A stretch of 64,000 nt of DNA from an uncultured Kordia sp. Lineage in GTDB: Bacteria > Bacteroidota > Bacteroidia > Flavobacteriales > Flavobacteriaceae. Positions 17,588-27,015 of the stretch are shown here, piece by piece. Positions within the stretch are counted from its first letter, which is position 1; the number at the start of each line of letters is the position of its first letter. The DNA is taken from assembly GCF_947489565.1 (NCBI RefSeq), contig NZ_CANLEA010000006.1, positions 124,001 through 188,000 of the forward strand, given 5' to 3'. The translations under genes and the position numbers were made by a program. The notes under the pieces are model-generated. The model saw only the letters and a program-made list of their open reading frames with translations. It did not search any database and was not told the origin of the DNA.

Positions 17588-17643
17588 AAGGAGGTAACAA
17601 AATGATGAATTCAAAACTTGGTAATATAACAGAAGTTGTTTAA
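17588..17643 (+). other. Perfect Shine-Dalgarno followed by a 13-codon ORF
   Basis: AAGGAGGT near 17588-17595 precedes an ATG at 17602 by 6 bases, and the frame encodes MMNSKLGNITEVV then TAA. Strong Shine-Dalgarno sites are rare in Bacteroidota, which makes this stand out. It lies about 90 bases upstream of the AraC-type gene and could be a leader peptide or chance. Confidence 0.3.
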
Positions 17644-17733
17644 AATTTATTTTTGATAAACTCTTGTTAAATAAAGCTCAAAATTATTTCAAGTTTACGT
17701 TGAGTTTCCTACTTTCACGACAAAGAAAAAGTA

Positions 17734-18849
17734 ATGGATTCAAACTTTTTTAATTTCTTATTGATAGCTGGAGCTGTTCAAGGTTTCATCTTTAATGGTT
17801 TCACATTATTTTCTAAAAAGAAAGTAGATCATGTGATCATTTTTTTGAATCTCACAGTTTTCTTTTTATCACTTAATAATTTACAAGCATGGTTGATTGC
17901 GAAAGATTTTCGTTTTGACTTCTTCTTTTTACGACAATTTTTAGTGCCTTGGTATATGTTTATTATGCCAATGTTTTATATGTTTCTAATTCATTATTTA
18001 AAGATTCAGGACAAAGTATCGAGCTATTTAAAACTAGCAGTTGCTTTGTTTGCGATAGAATTGATTGTACGCAGTATTTTTATTTTGAATGCTTCGGAAG
18101 CAGATGTTTCTTCGATTAAAATGTATACAACTATTGAAGAAATGGTGAATGCAGCGTTTTCAATTTTTCTTTTTTATAGATGTCTTCGAATTGTATTTAA
18201 AGAAAGCAAACTCCTTGATTTTATTGTAGATTATGACGATATAAAATGGTTGAAAATCTTTTTGATTCTAGGTGGATTCGTTATTACATTTTGGGTGTTG
18301 GCCATTGTGTTGAATACGTATTTTAAAGATGCACGCGCGTATTATCCGTTGCGTTTGGCGACTTCAGTATTGTTGTATTGGATCGGTTATCAAGGAACAT
18401 CGCGATATACTTTATTGCATGATCGAATTATGTTGCGTGGAAAATTGGCAGCATTAAAGCCGGAAACAACAGAAAAGATAGCGCAAGAAGCTGAAAATAA
18501 TTTATCAGAAAAGCATCAACAGGAATTTGAAACCATTGCTAACTATATTATTTCCAAACAACGCTACTTAGATTCAAAATTGAGTTTGGAGCAATTGTCT
18601 GATGAACTCGAAATTAGTGCGGGACATTTATCAAAATTGATCAATAATCATAGTGAATATAACTTTTCCGATTATATAAATTCGTTGCGAGTAGCACAGG
18701 CAAAAGCATTGCTCAAAGATGACGATTTTGACAATTATACGATTGTTGCTATTGGTTTGGAATGTGGATTTAATTCACGATCTACTTTTTACACAGCTTT
18801 CAAAAAGTTTACAGATCTTACACCTTCCGAATATCGAAAAACACATTAA
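17734..18849 (+). CDS. Membrane-anchored AraC-family transcriptional regulator
   Basis: A 371-residue protein with six or seven hydrophobic helices in the first ~235 residues, then a cytoplasmic linker and a C-terminal AraC/XylS DNA-binding domain (about 265-371). The first helix-turn-helix is LSLEQLSDELEISAGHLSKLINN, given here in parts: LEQLSDELEIS and AGHLSKLINN. The second includes IVAIGLECGFNSRSTFYTAFKK and the family-defining LTPSEYRK end. This polytopic-plus-AraC layout is widespread in Flavobacteriia and is thought to couple a membrane signal to transcription. The adjacent convergent gene is a hybrid histidine kinase; any functional link is unproven. No exact TAnnTTTG box was found, although TACTTTCA lies about 15 bases upstream. 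Confidence 0.88.
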   Translation: MDSNFFNFLLIAGAVQGFIFNGFTLFSKKKVDHVIIFLNLTVFFLSLNNLQAWLIAKDFRFDFFFLRQFLVPWYMFIMPMFYMFLIHYLKIQDKVSSYLKLAVALFAIELIVRSIFILNASEADVSSIKMYTTIEEMVNAAFSIFLFYRCLRIVFKESKLLDFIVDYDDIKWLKIFLILGGFVITFWVLAIVLNTYFKDARAYYPLRLATSVLLYWIGYQGTSRYTLLHDRIMLRGKLAALKPETTEKIAQEAENNLSEKHQQEFETIANYIISKQRYLDSKLSLEQLSDELEISAGHLSKLINNHSEYNFSDYINSLRVAQAKALLKDDDFDNYTIVAIGLECGFNSRSTFYTAFKKFTDLTPSEYRKTH

Positions 18850-18885
18850 AGGCTTCTGAATCGTTCGTTATGTGGAGATAACTTT

Positions 18886-21033
18886 TTAAATGTTGTCTTG
18901 TGAATCAAAACTCAAAAAACTATTTAATTTTTTAAAAAACACTTCTTTTTTAAAGGGTTTAACAATAACATCATTCATTCCAGAGTTGAAAATTTTTTCC
19001 TTATTCTCATCTAGTTTTACTGCAGTTAATGCAATGATAGGAACTGTAGGATTAAATTTTCGAATATGTTCTGTGGCGGTGTAACCATTCATATTTGGCA
19101 TGTGTATGTCCATTAAAATAACATCAAAATTGTACTCTTGAGCAGCTTTTATAGCATCTACACCAGAACTTACAACAGTTACTTTCGTATTTTTCTTTTT
19201 AAGAATGCGTTGGGTTATCATTTGATTGATGGGATTATCATCAACCACTAAAATGTGTTTGGAAGCTAAATCAGATATGTCAGTATCGTTTGATGTTGTA
19301 GTAACAGAAAGATTATGAGTTTCTTCTAATACAATATCAAAAAAGAACTTAGAACCTTTGTTTTTATCACTTTCCACATGAATAGTACTTCCCAAAGCTT
19401 TTATCAATCGTTGCACAATAGCTAAACCTAAACCTGTACCTTCATAATTACGCTCCAATTGCATTGATTCTTGGTAAAAGTCCTCAAAAATTTTTGATTG
19501 AATTTCTTTAGAGATTCCTATGCCGTCATCTGCGATACTAAAATGCAATTTTACTTTGGAATCTTCTTTTTCAACTAAATTAACATCGAGCCAGATATTT
19601 CCATTTTGTGTAAATTTTAAAGCATTACTTAACAGGTTTATAATAATCTGTGACAGCTTTAAAGAATCTCCTTTTAAATGCGTAGGAACATTGTTGCTAA
19701 TATCAATATGAATGGTGTTATTATTTTGTTCTGTTAGATACGAAAGTGAGTTTGTAATACCAGTCACAAGTGTTTTTAAATCAAAATCTACTTTATGAAT
19801 CTTTACTTTATCTGCGTCAAATTTGTTTATCTGTAGTACATTATTAATGAGCGATAATAAGTATTCTCCAGATGATTTAAGATTTTGTAAGTATTTTTTT
19901 TGTTCTGCTTTTGGACTGTCTTCAATGAGAATATCTGTAATTCCAGCAACCGCATATAATGGAGTTCTTAATTCGTGACTAATGGTTGAGAAAAAATTAG
20001 TTTTCAAATCAGAAGCGTATTTTAATTCTTTATTTTTCACTACGATTTTTTGATACAGCTTTTTTCTTTTTAAATTATTTCTATAGTGTAAATAAAGTAA
20101 AACTGCAGTAATGATGAATAAAACAAAAATGATAATGCTAAACCAACGAGTTTGTACAATTGTTTTTTCTTGTTCAATAATTTGTTGCTGTAATTTGGTT
20201 TTACGCTCAATAGATCGGGCATTTTCTTCTGAAGAATCTTCTAAATATTCTACCTTTTTTAAAAGTGATTTGTTGGCCAATACATACTCTTTTTTGGCTT
20301 CGTAAATCTGATACTTTAAATCTTCAGCGATGATTAATTGAGAGTATTTACCACTAATATTTGCTAATGAATCTACAGGTTTTATATTTTTTAAAGCATC
20401 ATCATACTGCTCTTTTTTTATATAAATTGAATTTATGATTTTATAACATTGTATAAGGATTTCTATATTATGATCTGTATTGGGTTGAAAATATTTTAGT
20501 GCATCTTTGAGTTGCTTTAGCGCTAAATCATATTCCCCATCTTTAAAATTTAGAGCTCCAATATTATAAGATGGCCAAAAAGCATGGTACGTTGAATTGA
20601 TTTCTGCAGCAATAGCGATAGATTTTTGGTATTGTTGTTTACACGCTTCAATCTTTTCCTGTAGGTAATATAAAGTTGCCATATTATTATGATGGTACAC
20701 CATATATGACTTATAATTTGCTTTCTTCAAAAACAAAAAAGATTGTTTGTAATTGAATTCCGCTTTTTCATAATTTTTTAATTGACAAAAAGTACCACCT
20801 AAACAATCATAAGCTTCTCCAATAATAGAATCATTTTTTTTAAGTTCTCCCCATTTCAAAGCAAAATTTTGAAGCTCAAGCGCTTTTTCATATTCTCCAG
20901 TGTATGTTTTTTTATAAGACTCATCCAAAATCTTTACAATACTATCTTTCGATATTGAAAAATCTTGTAATTGGGTATTTTGAGCCCATAAAATAAAAGG
21001 AGCAAATAATAAGAATAGAAAGGGGCTTTTCAT
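18886..21033 (-). CDS. TPR-containing hybrid histidine kinase / response regulator
   Basis: A 715-residue hybrid two-component protein. A signal peptide (1-17) leads into a periplasmic region of tetratricopeptide-like repeats (about 40-260), then a coiled stretch and one TM helix (about 297-317). The kinase core has the H-box FFSTISHELRTPLYAVAGI with His353, the N-box INLLSNALKF (Asn470), DDGIGIS (502-508) and GTGLGLAIV (532-540). The C-terminal receiver (about 592-708) has Asp598/Asp599, phospho-acceptor Asp642 in LMDIHMPNMNG, and Lys692. There is no attached DNA-binding domain, so phosphate may pass to another protein or the receiver may be regulatory. The gene is monocistronic and convergent with the AraC gene. 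Confidence 0.93.
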   Translation of the reverse strand: MKSPFLFLLFAPFILWAQNTQLQDFSISKDSIVKILDESYKKTYTGEYEKALELQNFALKWGELKKNDSIIGEAYDCLGGTFCQLKNYEKAEFNYKQSFLFLKKANYKSYMVYHHNNMATLYYLQEKIEACKQQYQKSIAIAAEINSTYHAFWPSYNIGALNFKDGEYDLALKQLKDALKYFQPNTDHNIEILIQCYKIINSIYIKKEQYDDALKNIKPVDSLANISGKYSQLIIAEDLKYQIYEAKKEYVLANKSLLKKVEYLEDSSEENARSIERKTKLQQQIIEQEKTIVQTRWFSIIIFVLFIITAVLLYLHYRNNLKRKKLYQKIVVKNKELKYASDLKTNFFSTISHELRTPLYAVAGITDILIEDSPKAEQKKYLQNLKSSGEYLLSLINNVLQINKFDADKVKIHKVDFDLKTLVTGITNSLSYLTEQNNNTIHIDISNNVPTHLKGDSLKLSQIIINLLSNALKFTQNGNIWLDVNLVEKEDSKVKLHFSIADDGIGISKEIQSKIFEDFYQESMQLERNYEGTGLGLAIVQRLIKALGSTIHVESDKNKGSKFFFDIVLEETHNLSVTTTSNDTDISDLASKHILVVDDNPINQMITQRILKKKNTKVTVVSSGVDAIKAAQEYNFDVILMDIHMPNMNGYTATEHIRKFNPTVPIIALTAVKLDENKEKIFNSGMNDVIVKPFKKEVFFKKLNSFLSFDSQDNI

Positions 21034-21467
21034 TTAGAATCATTTGGAGTTCCAAAATAATGAAAAAATCTGATAACCAAAAGATTAGTGTTTTTTAAAG
21101 TTATTTATTTTTTTAAAATACGACATCATTTAGAGGTAATCTGTCAATAGTAATGGTTTTTTAATTTTTTCTAAATATTTAAAAAAGAACCATAATTCAT
21201 CCTGATTTTTCATCCGAATAAGATTTCGGACATATTGAAAAGCTTCAATTTTTAGATACTTTGAGTTGATCCTATTTATAAATAATATTTTTAATAAACT
21301 GCTTTGAGCTTAGTATTTATAGGCTTTTGCATACTTTTCTAATCGAACATTTTAACTCAAAAAAATGCTAAAAAGCATCCGAATTTTTCTGCAAACCATG
21401 ATTTCGGATATTGAAATTTGGAATGGTACTTACTTTCGTTTCATATCAATTTTAAAACTGTACTATT
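21034..21467. other. Divergent intergenic region
   Basis: This 434-base AT-rich gap lies between the hybrid kinase gene (minus) and two small envelope genes (plus). A 61-codon frame at 21365 overlaps the next gene out of frame and lacks family features. No exact promoter box, hairpin or RNA gene was recognised. Confidence 0.4.
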
Positions 21468-21971
21468 ATGAAGAAGTGTATTGTTATACTACTATTATTA
21501 CCCTTATTAGGTTTTTCACAAACGAAAGACGAAGGTGTCAAATTTGAATCAATTTCTTTAAATCCTCTGTCTATTTATATAGGCGGATCAGGAGGTCTTT
21601 CATTGAGTGGAGATATTGGTTTGTCCTATAAAGAAAACAATTTTCTAGTGTCTGCACAATTTGGAGAAGAATTAAATCTGTTTGGATCTGAAGATGATTC
21701 TTTCGCAGAATTAAGTCTGTCTTGGGGAAAAAAATCTGAATTAACCAGTTGGTTGCAATGGGAAGGCTTTGTTGGGTTGTCTTACTTTAATTACAAAAGA
21801 AAAAACTTTAATGCTCCAGATGATAGAAGCATAACGGTAGGAGTTCCAATAATGACAAAATTGAAACTTATGATTGGAAATTTTTTTTCTATAGGACCGC
21901 AATTGCGTGTCAATTTAAATGCTGTACAATCAGTGATGAGTGGCGGATTATCTTTTCAAGTAGATTTTTAA
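21468..21971 (+). CDS. Small secreted beta-rich protein, probable outer membrane
   Basis: A 167-residue protein with a signal peptide (MKKCIVILLLLPLLGFSQ). The mature part has alternating hydrophobic strands separated by glycine, asparagine and aspartate turns (for example SIYIGGSGGLSLSGDIGLSY) and ends in an aromatic residue (FQVDF), as do outer-membrane beta-barrels. I recognise no named family. It is followed 7 bases later by a small lipoprotein gene, so the two are probably an operon for the cell envelope. Confidence 0.65.
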   Translation: MKKCIVILLLLPLLGFSQTKDEGVKFESISLNPLSIYIGGSGGLSLSGDIGLSYKENNFLVSAQFGEELNLFGSEDDSFAELSLSWGKKSELTSWLQWEGFVGLSYFNYKRKNFNAPDDRSITVGVPIMTKLKLMIGNFFSIGPQLRVNLNAVQSVMSGGLSFQVDF

Positions 21972-21978
21972 AAATAGG

Positions 21979-22347
21979 ATGATGAAACATATTCAAAAAT
22001 ATTCAAAAGTAATTTCTGGAATCATAGTATTATTAGTATTGCTTCAAAGCTGTACAATATACAGAAGCGCATCTGCAACCTTAGATGAAGCCGTTGCGAG
22101 CAAACGAAAAGTGAAAATACACCTCATATCAGGAACACGTGTAAAATATAAAGAAGTGTTTAAAAAAGATGCGTTGTATTATGGAATATATAAAAGAGAT
22201 ACAATTCAAATTAACCCTAAGAATATTGAACGAATCCGATTAAAAAACAGAACACTCTCTACCATTGGGACTGTTATCATATCTGGAGTGAGTGCACTCG
22301 CTATTCTTACAGGTGTCGCGTTATGGGGATTATCTGCGGGAATTTAA
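21979..22347 (+). CDS. Small lipoprotein with C-terminal hydrophobic segment
   Basis: A 122-residue protein. The N-terminal signal ends in a lipobox (VLLQSC, Cys26 counting from the first ATG). The mature part contains a short beta-rich domain (HLISGTRVKYKEV ... DTIQINPKNIERIRLK) that looks like an SH3-like or bacterial 'conserved loop' fold. A glycine-rich hydrophobic C-terminus (ISGVSALAILTGVALWGLSAG) is probably a TM helix. Start at 21979 or 21982 cannot be decided. No family name can be given with confidence. It shares a bidirectional terminator with pnp. Confidence 0.65.
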   Translation: MMKHIQKYSKVISGIIVLLVLLQSCTIYRSASATLDEAVASKRKVKIHLISGTRVKYKEVFKKDALYYGIYKRDTIQINPKNIERIRLKNRTLSTIGTVIISGVSALAILTGVALWGLSAGI

Positions 22348-22366
22348 TGTATATAATCAAACAAAA

Positions 22367-22394
22367 AAAACGCCTCGAAATTTCGAGGCGTTTT
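22367..22394. terminator. Bidirectional terminator
   Basis: A perfect 28-base palindrome (AAAACGCCTCGAAA / TTTCGAGGCGTTTT) lies between the convergent small lipoprotein gene and pnp and serves both directions. Confidence 0.9.
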
Positions 22395-22415
22395 GTATAG
22401 TATGAATTGAAAAAA

Positions 22416-24653
22416 TTAATTTTCTTTCTTGTCTTCTCTAGGTTTGCGATTATCACGTCCGCGATTATCTCTTCCTCTATTGTCACGTCCACCACCTTTA
22501 TTATCTCTTGGTGGTCTTGCAACATATCCTTCTGGTTTTGGTAAGATTGCTTTACGAGAAACTTTATCTTTTCGTGTTTTTGGATCAATTCCAAAATATT
22601 TCACGTCTAAAATGTCTCCCATTTTTACGATATCGCTTACGTTATCAGTACGCTCCCAAGCCAATTCAGAAATGTGTAGTAAAACTTCGTTTCCTGGTGC
22701 TTCTGTATATTCTACAACAGCTCCAAAATCTAACATTTTTACCACTTTTACTTCGTAAATACTTCCTTTTTCAGGTTTGAAAGTAATTGCTTGAATTTTA
22801 GCCAATACAGCATCAATTCCTTCTTGATCTGTTCCTAAGATCTCAACAATTCCTTCTTCTGTTACAGGATCTTCATTAATTACAATCGTAGTATTTGTCT
22901 CTTTTTGTAACTCTTGAATTACTTTTCCTCCAGGTCCAATCAATGCTCCAATATAATCTCCAGGAATAGTTCTGGTAATCATTTTTGGTGCATGTGCTTT
23001 TACATCTTCGTTTGGAGCTTCAATAGTATCGGTCAATTTACTTAAAATATGTAAACGTCCGTCACGTGCTTGTTTTAAAGCATTTACAAGAATCTCATAT
23101 GACAATCCTTTTACTTTAATATCCATCTGACAAGCCGTAATTCCGTCAGCAGTTCCTGTTACTTTAAAGTCCATATCTCCTAAATGATCTTCATCACCTA
23201 AGATATCAGATAAAACTGCATAGTTTCCAGAATCAGCATCAGAAATTAATCCCATTGCAATACCAGAAACTGGTTTCTTTAATTGTACACCAGCATCCAT
23301 TATTGCCATAGTTCCAGCACAAACAGTTGCCATAGAAGATGAACCATTAGATTCTAAAACTTCAGAAACGACACGTACTGTATATGGACAATCATCAGGA
23401 ACCATACCTTTTAAGGCACGTTGCGCTAAGTTACCATGTCCTACTTCACGACGAGATGTTCCACGAATTGGTCGTGCTTCACCTGTTGAAAAAGGAGGGA
23501 AGTTATAATGTAAATAGAAACGCTCTTCACCTTCATAAGATGGCATATCTATTTGGTTTGCTTCTCTAGATGTTCCTAAAGTAACCGTAGCTAATGCTTG
23601 AGTTTCTCCACGAGTAAAGATAGACGATCCGTGTGTTGATGGTAAATAATCAACCTCACACCAAATTGGTCTGATTTCGTCAGTCTTACGACCATCTAAA
23701 CGCAATCCTTCATTCAAAGTTAAATCACGAATTGCAGCTTTTTCAGCTTTTGCATAGTATTTAGAAACTAATCCGCCGAAATCTTCTAATTCTTCTTCCG
23801 TAAAAGTAGCTTTGATTTCTTCTTTAATTTCTCCAAATGCAGTACTTCTTTCATGTTTAGCAGATCCAGCTTTTGCAATAGCATAGACTTTATCGTATGC
23901 CATATCATGAATTTTTTGAGCTAACTCCTCATCAGCTCTTTCAGGATCATACTCACGTACTTCTTTCTTTCCGAATGCTTCTGCCAAACGAAGTTGTGCC
24001 GCACATTGTACTTTAATAGCTTCGTGAGCAAACTTGATAGCTTCTGTCATTTCTTCTTCAGAAATCTCATCCATTTCACCTTCAACCATCATCACAGAAT
24101 CTGCAGAAGCTCCAATCATCATATCGATGTCAGATTCTTCTAATTGTGCTCTAGTTGGGTTGATGATAAATTCTCCATTAATACGTCCAACTCTTGCTTC
24201 AGAAATAGCGCATTCAAATGGGAAATCAGATAATTGAATAGCTGCAGACGCTGCTAAACCTGCCATTGCATCAGGCATTACATTTTCGTCATGAGACATT
24301 AACTGAATCATCACTTGTGTTTCTGCGTGATAATCTTTTGGGAATAGTGGACGTAATACACGGTCTACCAAACGCATTGTTAATACTTCACCATCACTAG
24401 GTCTAGCTTCTCTTTTGAAGAAACCACCTGGATAACGACCAGCCGCTGCAAATTTTTCACGGTAGTCAACTGTTAAAGGTAAAAAGTCAACGTCGCTTTG
24501 TTTGTAGTTAGAAACAACCGTACATAATAACATACATTTTCCTGACTGTACGACTACGCTACCATGCGCTTGCTTCGCTAATTTTCCGGTTTCGATAGAA
24601 ATTTCTCTACCGTCGCCAAGGTCTATGACCTCTTTAAAAACTTTTGGAATCAT
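22416..24653 (-). CDS. pnp: Polyribonucleotide nucleotidyltransferase (PNPase)
   Basis: A 745-residue 3'-5' phosphorolytic exoribonuclease of RNA decay. There are two RNase PH domains: the first near the N-terminus ([20 protein letters not shown], given in part), the second from [20 protein letters not shown] with [15 protein letters not shown] domain follows ([19 protein letters not shown]), then an S1 domain ([20 protein letters not shown] ... VLLHISEL). The final ~45 residues are a low-complexity basic tail with repeated [13 protein letters not shown], an RGG-like RNA-binding extension seen in Bacteroidota PNPases. It lies downstream of rpsO on the same strand, the conserved bacterial arrangement, with a terminator between them. 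Confidence 0.97.
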   Translation of the reverse strand: MIPKVFKEVIDLGDGREISIETGKLAKQAHGSVVVQSGKCMLLCTVVSNYKQSDVDFLPLTVDYREKFAAAGRYPGGFFKREARPSDGEVLTMRLVDRVLRPLFPKDYHAETQVMIQLMSHDENVMPDAMAGLAASAAIQLSDFPFECAISEARVGRINGEFIINPTRAQLEESDIDMMIGASADSVMMVEGEMDEISEEEMTEAIKFAHEAIKVQCAAQLRLAEAFGKKEVREYDPERADEELAQKIHDMAYDKVYAIAKAGSAKHERSTAFGEIKEEIKATFTEEELEDFGGLVSKYYAKAEKAAIRDLTLNEGLRLDGRKTDEIRPIWCEVDYLPSTHGSSIFTRGETQALATVTLGTSREANQIDMPSYEGEERFYLHYNFPPFSTGEARPIRGTSRREVGHGNLAQRALKGMVPDDCPYTVRVVSEVLESNGSSSMATVCAGTMAIMDAGVQLKKPVSGIAMGLISDADSGNYAVLSDILGDEDHLGDMDFKVTGTADGITACQMDIKVKGLSYEILVNALKQARDGRLHILSKLTDTIEAPNEDVKAHAPKMITRTIPGDYIGALIGPGGKVIQELQKETNTTIVINEDPVTEEGIVEILGTDQEGIDAVLAKIQAITFKPEKGSIYEVKVVKMLDFGAVVEYTEAPGNEVLLHISELAWERTDNVSDIVKMGDILDVKYFGIDPKTRKDKVSRKAILPKPEGYVARPPRDNKGGGRDNRGRDNRGRDNRKPREDKKEN

Positions 24654-24793
24654 AAATTTTCTTTAATTCTAATTAAACAAAGGTCGTTGTGTTGTTGTTG
24701 TGTGTAGTTGTTGTATTGACCCAATGAAAAACCAGTAATTATAGCTTTTTATAACTTCTTACAAACTGTAAAAAGTGTGTTTATATAATTAAA

Positions 24794-24816
24794 AAAAGAG
24801 GCACGAAGCCTCTTTT
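24794..24816 (-). terminator. rpsO terminator / attenuator before pnp
   Basis: The stem AAAAGAGGC / GCCTCTTTT (24794-24802, 24808-24816) has a 5-base loop and is followed by an A/T run. It lies a few bases past the rpsO stop and probably reduces read-through into pnp. Confidence 0.8.
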
Positions 24817-24819
24817 CTT

Positions 24820-25089
24820 TTATTTTCTTAATCCTAATTCTTTTACGATTGCACGATATCTGTTGATTTCTTTCTTCTTTAGGTAGTCAAGTAAACTTCT
24901 TCTTTTACCTACTAACTTTACAAGAGAACGCTCAGTATTAAAATCTTTACGATTTTTCTTTAAATGCTCCGTTAAGTGATTAATTCTGTGCGTAAATAAT
25001 GCAATTTGACCTTCTGGTGAACCGGTGTCTGTTCCAGACTTTCCGTGCTTTGCGAAGATCTCTTCTTTAACTTCTTTAGTTAAGTACAT
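24820..25089 (-). CDS. rpsO: 30S ribosomal protein S15
   Basis: An 89-residue protein of normal length for bS15/uS15. The first helix is followed by the conserved GSPEGQIALFTHRINHLTEH, and HLKKNRKDFNTERSLVKLVG and KRRSLLDYLKK follow, the helices that contact 16S rRNA helix 22. It is a primary binding protein of the small subunit platform. The best-formed promoter in the window lies 54 bases upstream. In many bacteria S15 represses its own mRNA; the 55-base leader is too short to judge whether that holds here. Confidence 0.98.
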   Translation of the reverse strand: MYLTKEVKEEIFAKHGKSGTDTGSPEGQIALFTHRINHLTEHLKKNRKDFNTERSLVKLVGKRRSLLDYLKKKEINRYRAIVKELGLRK

Positions 25090-25143
25090 GCCAATATTGT
25101 TTTAATAATTTTTATGTATTAATACGACTATCGTATCAAGCCG

Positions 25144-25173
25144 CAAATATACTACTATTTTTTAGAATGCAAA
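25144..25173 (-). promoter_or_regulatory. rpsO promoter (TTTG-N18-TATATTTG)
   Basis: On the minus strand a -33 TTTG (25170-25173) and a -7 TATATTTG (25144-25151) are separated by exactly 18 bases. This is the best match in the window to the Bacteroidota primary-sigma consensus. Confidence 0.85.
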
Positions 25174-25257
25174 TGAATAATTAAACCTTTTTGATTTGCA
25201 ACAGTCCTAAGAACATAATTGTTAAAAAACGTTAAATATGTAATGCGCCTTAACAAT

Positions 25258-25265
25258 TAGTTTTG
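25258..25265 (+). promoter_or_regulatory. Candidate -7 box TAGTTTTG for the lipoprotein gene
   Basis: A perfect TAnnTTTG match lies 70 bases before the lipoprotein ATG at 25335. No clear TTTG is seen at the expected distance upstream. Confidence 0.5.
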
Positions 25266-25334
25266 GTACCGAATTAAAAAGATTACAGGCGAATTCCATC
25301 TGACAAAAATTAAAAACTTTTAAAACAAAAACAG

Positions 25335-26162
25335 ATGAAAACCAAATTCAAAAAGCAACAAGGGATTTTATTCGTATTAATGAGTCTCTTTTTAATGACA
25401 GCTTGTCAAAATGAAACAGCAACAGAAACAGCAGAAGATGAAGTTGCCATAGATGACCAACTTGCACTACGCAGTGCAGAAATAGATTTGATATCGGATG
25501 ATATTGGATTGATTGTAGACGATGCCGCACAGGAAACAGAATCCACAGTGTCATTTTTACCACCATGTGTAACGATTACCGTAGAAATTAGCGCAGGTTT
25601 TAGACAAAAAACACTCGATTTTGGCGACGGATGTGAATTACCCAATGGAAATATAGTAAGTGGAATTATTATGATGAGTCATGAAGTGGATGCAAGTCCT
25701 GCACGAAGAGAGATTGCCGTCACTTTTGACAATTTTACCAGAAATGGAGTGTTGGTCGCAGGAACGCGCAGTGTAGAACGCGTATTATCAAACGATGCAG
25801 GAAATCCGCAATCCACAGCGCAGGTAAATATGCAGGTAACTTGGCCAGACGAAACTACGGCCACTCGTGAAGGAACTAGAGTCCGCGAATGGATTGAAGG
25901 TTTTGGCTCAGGAACTTGGGTAGATAATGCATTTTTGATTACAGGAAATGCTACGACAACTGGACGACTTGGAAATACACATGCAGCTACGATTACAGAT
26001 GCATTGCGCAGGGAAGCAGTATGTGCTTTTATCGTAAGCGGAACGGTTGAATTATCACGTAATGACAACACCGGGATTTTAGCATACGGAGACGGAACTT
26101 GTGACGGAGAAGCCACTTGGACAAATCCAAACGGAGATACCATTACAATTTATTTAGATTAG
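25335..26162 (+). CDS. Lipoprotein of unknown function
   Basis: A 275-residue protein with a lipoprotein signal (SLFLMTAC, Cys24), an acidic, threonine-rich linker (about 25-70), then a beta-rich domain of about 200 residues. Cysteines are spaced through the mature domain (FLPPCVTITV, FGDGCELPNG, AVCAFIVSG, YGDGTCDGE), and the recurring 'DFGDGC...NG' / 'YGDGTCDG' pattern suggests two structurally related halves, possibly disulfide-bonded. I recognise no characterised family. The gene is monocistronic with a candidate -7 box at 25258 and a terminator at 26193-26219. Confidence 0.75.
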   Translation: MKTKFKKQQGILFVLMSLFLMTACQNETATETAEDEVAIDDQLALRSAEIDLISDDIGLIVDDAAQETESTVSFLPPCVTITVEISAGFRQKTLDFGDGCELPNGNIVSGIIMMSHEVDASPARREIAVTFDNFTRNGVLVAGTRSVERVLSNDAGNPQSTAQVNMQVTWPDETTATREGTRVREWIEGFGSGTWVDNAFLITGNATTTGRLGNTHAATITDALRREAVCAFIVSGTVELSRNDNTGILAYGDGTCDGEATWTNPNGDTITIYLD

Positions 26163-26192
26163 CAATCTTGAGTAATTTTAGTTTTAGGCAAC

Positions 26193-26219
26193 AAAAGGCT
26201 TCCAATTTGGAAGCCTTTT
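26193..26219. terminator. Terminator shared by lipoprotein and RhiA-like genes
   Basis: A 12-bp stem (AAAAGGCTTCCA / TGGAAGCCTTTT) has a 3-base loop. It lies between convergent genes and is nearly identical in sequence to the hairpin at 26966-26991. Confidence 0.85.
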
Positions 26220-26240
26220 TATATGAAGTATGCGTTGTAT

Positions 26241-26849
26241 TTATGTTGTCGGAGCAATGGACCAAGTATCATCAGCATTTAGGATTGCTGTCATCTTAAA
26301 AATACCTGGAGAATAATTGACAGCAACCGCTTTATTGAGTGTGGCAGTATCAATGATTTCTCCTTCTTTAATATCAGTAAAAGCAATCCAGTATTCTGTT
26401 TTAGGCGTAAATATGCTATTCATATTTGGAATTGCGTCCATTGAACCAATGGCTTTCTTTGCAATACAAATTCCAACAGTAGCTTGATTGGGTTCTACAG
26501 AACTGTCACAATCTATAACAATAGAACCATCATTCTTTGCATCGGTAGTTTGATCTATGAATTGATAGGCATCATCTTTTTTTGTCAACGTGACTTTGTT
26601 TTGTTTTTTTAAACCCGCAGGTATGTTTTGCGAAGAGGTAATCGTAATGCCTTTTTCTTCTGTTTTCTCAGACCAGAACACACTATACTCAATTTCCCAT
26701 TCGAATTCGATGTTTGTATGAGGGTTTGCTGGTTTTGAAAACCATGCTAACGATTGATAATTGTTGTTGTTTGGTGGTTTTTGAAATATGGTAAAATTCC
26801 CGGAATTGTTACTATTGTTTTCAAAAATTAATTCAAAACTGGTTGCCAT
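26241..26849 (-). CDS. RhiA-like (rhizosphere-induced protein) family protein
   Basis: A 202-residue protein without signal peptide or TM helix, predicted all-beta. The N-terminus (FELIFENNSNNSGNFTIFQK) and the block SLAWFSKPANPHTNIEFEW followed by YSVFWSE resemble proteins annotated as RhiA, originally a quorum-sensing-controlled, abundant protein of Rhizobium leguminosarum with no firm biochemical function. I place it there from the pattern 'NNS...SG...FQ...SLAWF...P.T...F.W...Y.FVWSE', not from a search. It is a lone gene between the lipoprotein gene and accD, with shared terminators on both sides. Confidence 0.55.
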   Translation of the reverse strand: MATSFELIFENNSNNSGNFTIFQKPPNNNNYQSLAWFSKPANPHTNIEFEWEIEYSVFWSEKTEEKGITITSSQNIPAGLKKQNKVTLTKKDDAYQFIDQTTDAKNDGSIVIDCDSSVEPNQATVGICIAKKAIGSMDAIPNMNSIFTPKTEYWIAFTDIKEGEIIDTATLNKAVAVNYSPGIFKMTAILNADDTWSIAPTT

Positions 26850-26965
26850 AATTGTAAAGAGTATAAGTGATTGTATGTCTTGTGAGACGAATTTAGCTGT
26901 TTTCTATTTAGGATACTAAGGTATTACTACTCGTTTTTAAACTAGAGTTATGTCCTACAAACAAC

Positions 26966-26991
26966 AAAGGCTTCCATATTTGGAAGCCTTT
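26966..26991 (-). terminator. accD terminator
   Basis: The stem AAAGGCTTCCA / TGGAAGCCTTT with a 4-base loop lies 25 bases past the accD stop. Confidence 0.85.
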
Positions 26992-27015
26992 TGATTTATG
27001 TGTTGTAAACAAAAA

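Noticed and set aside
21365-21547. A 61-codon frame upstream of the small barrel gene
   Set aside because: It overlaps the signal peptide of the next gene in another phase and has no start context or family match.
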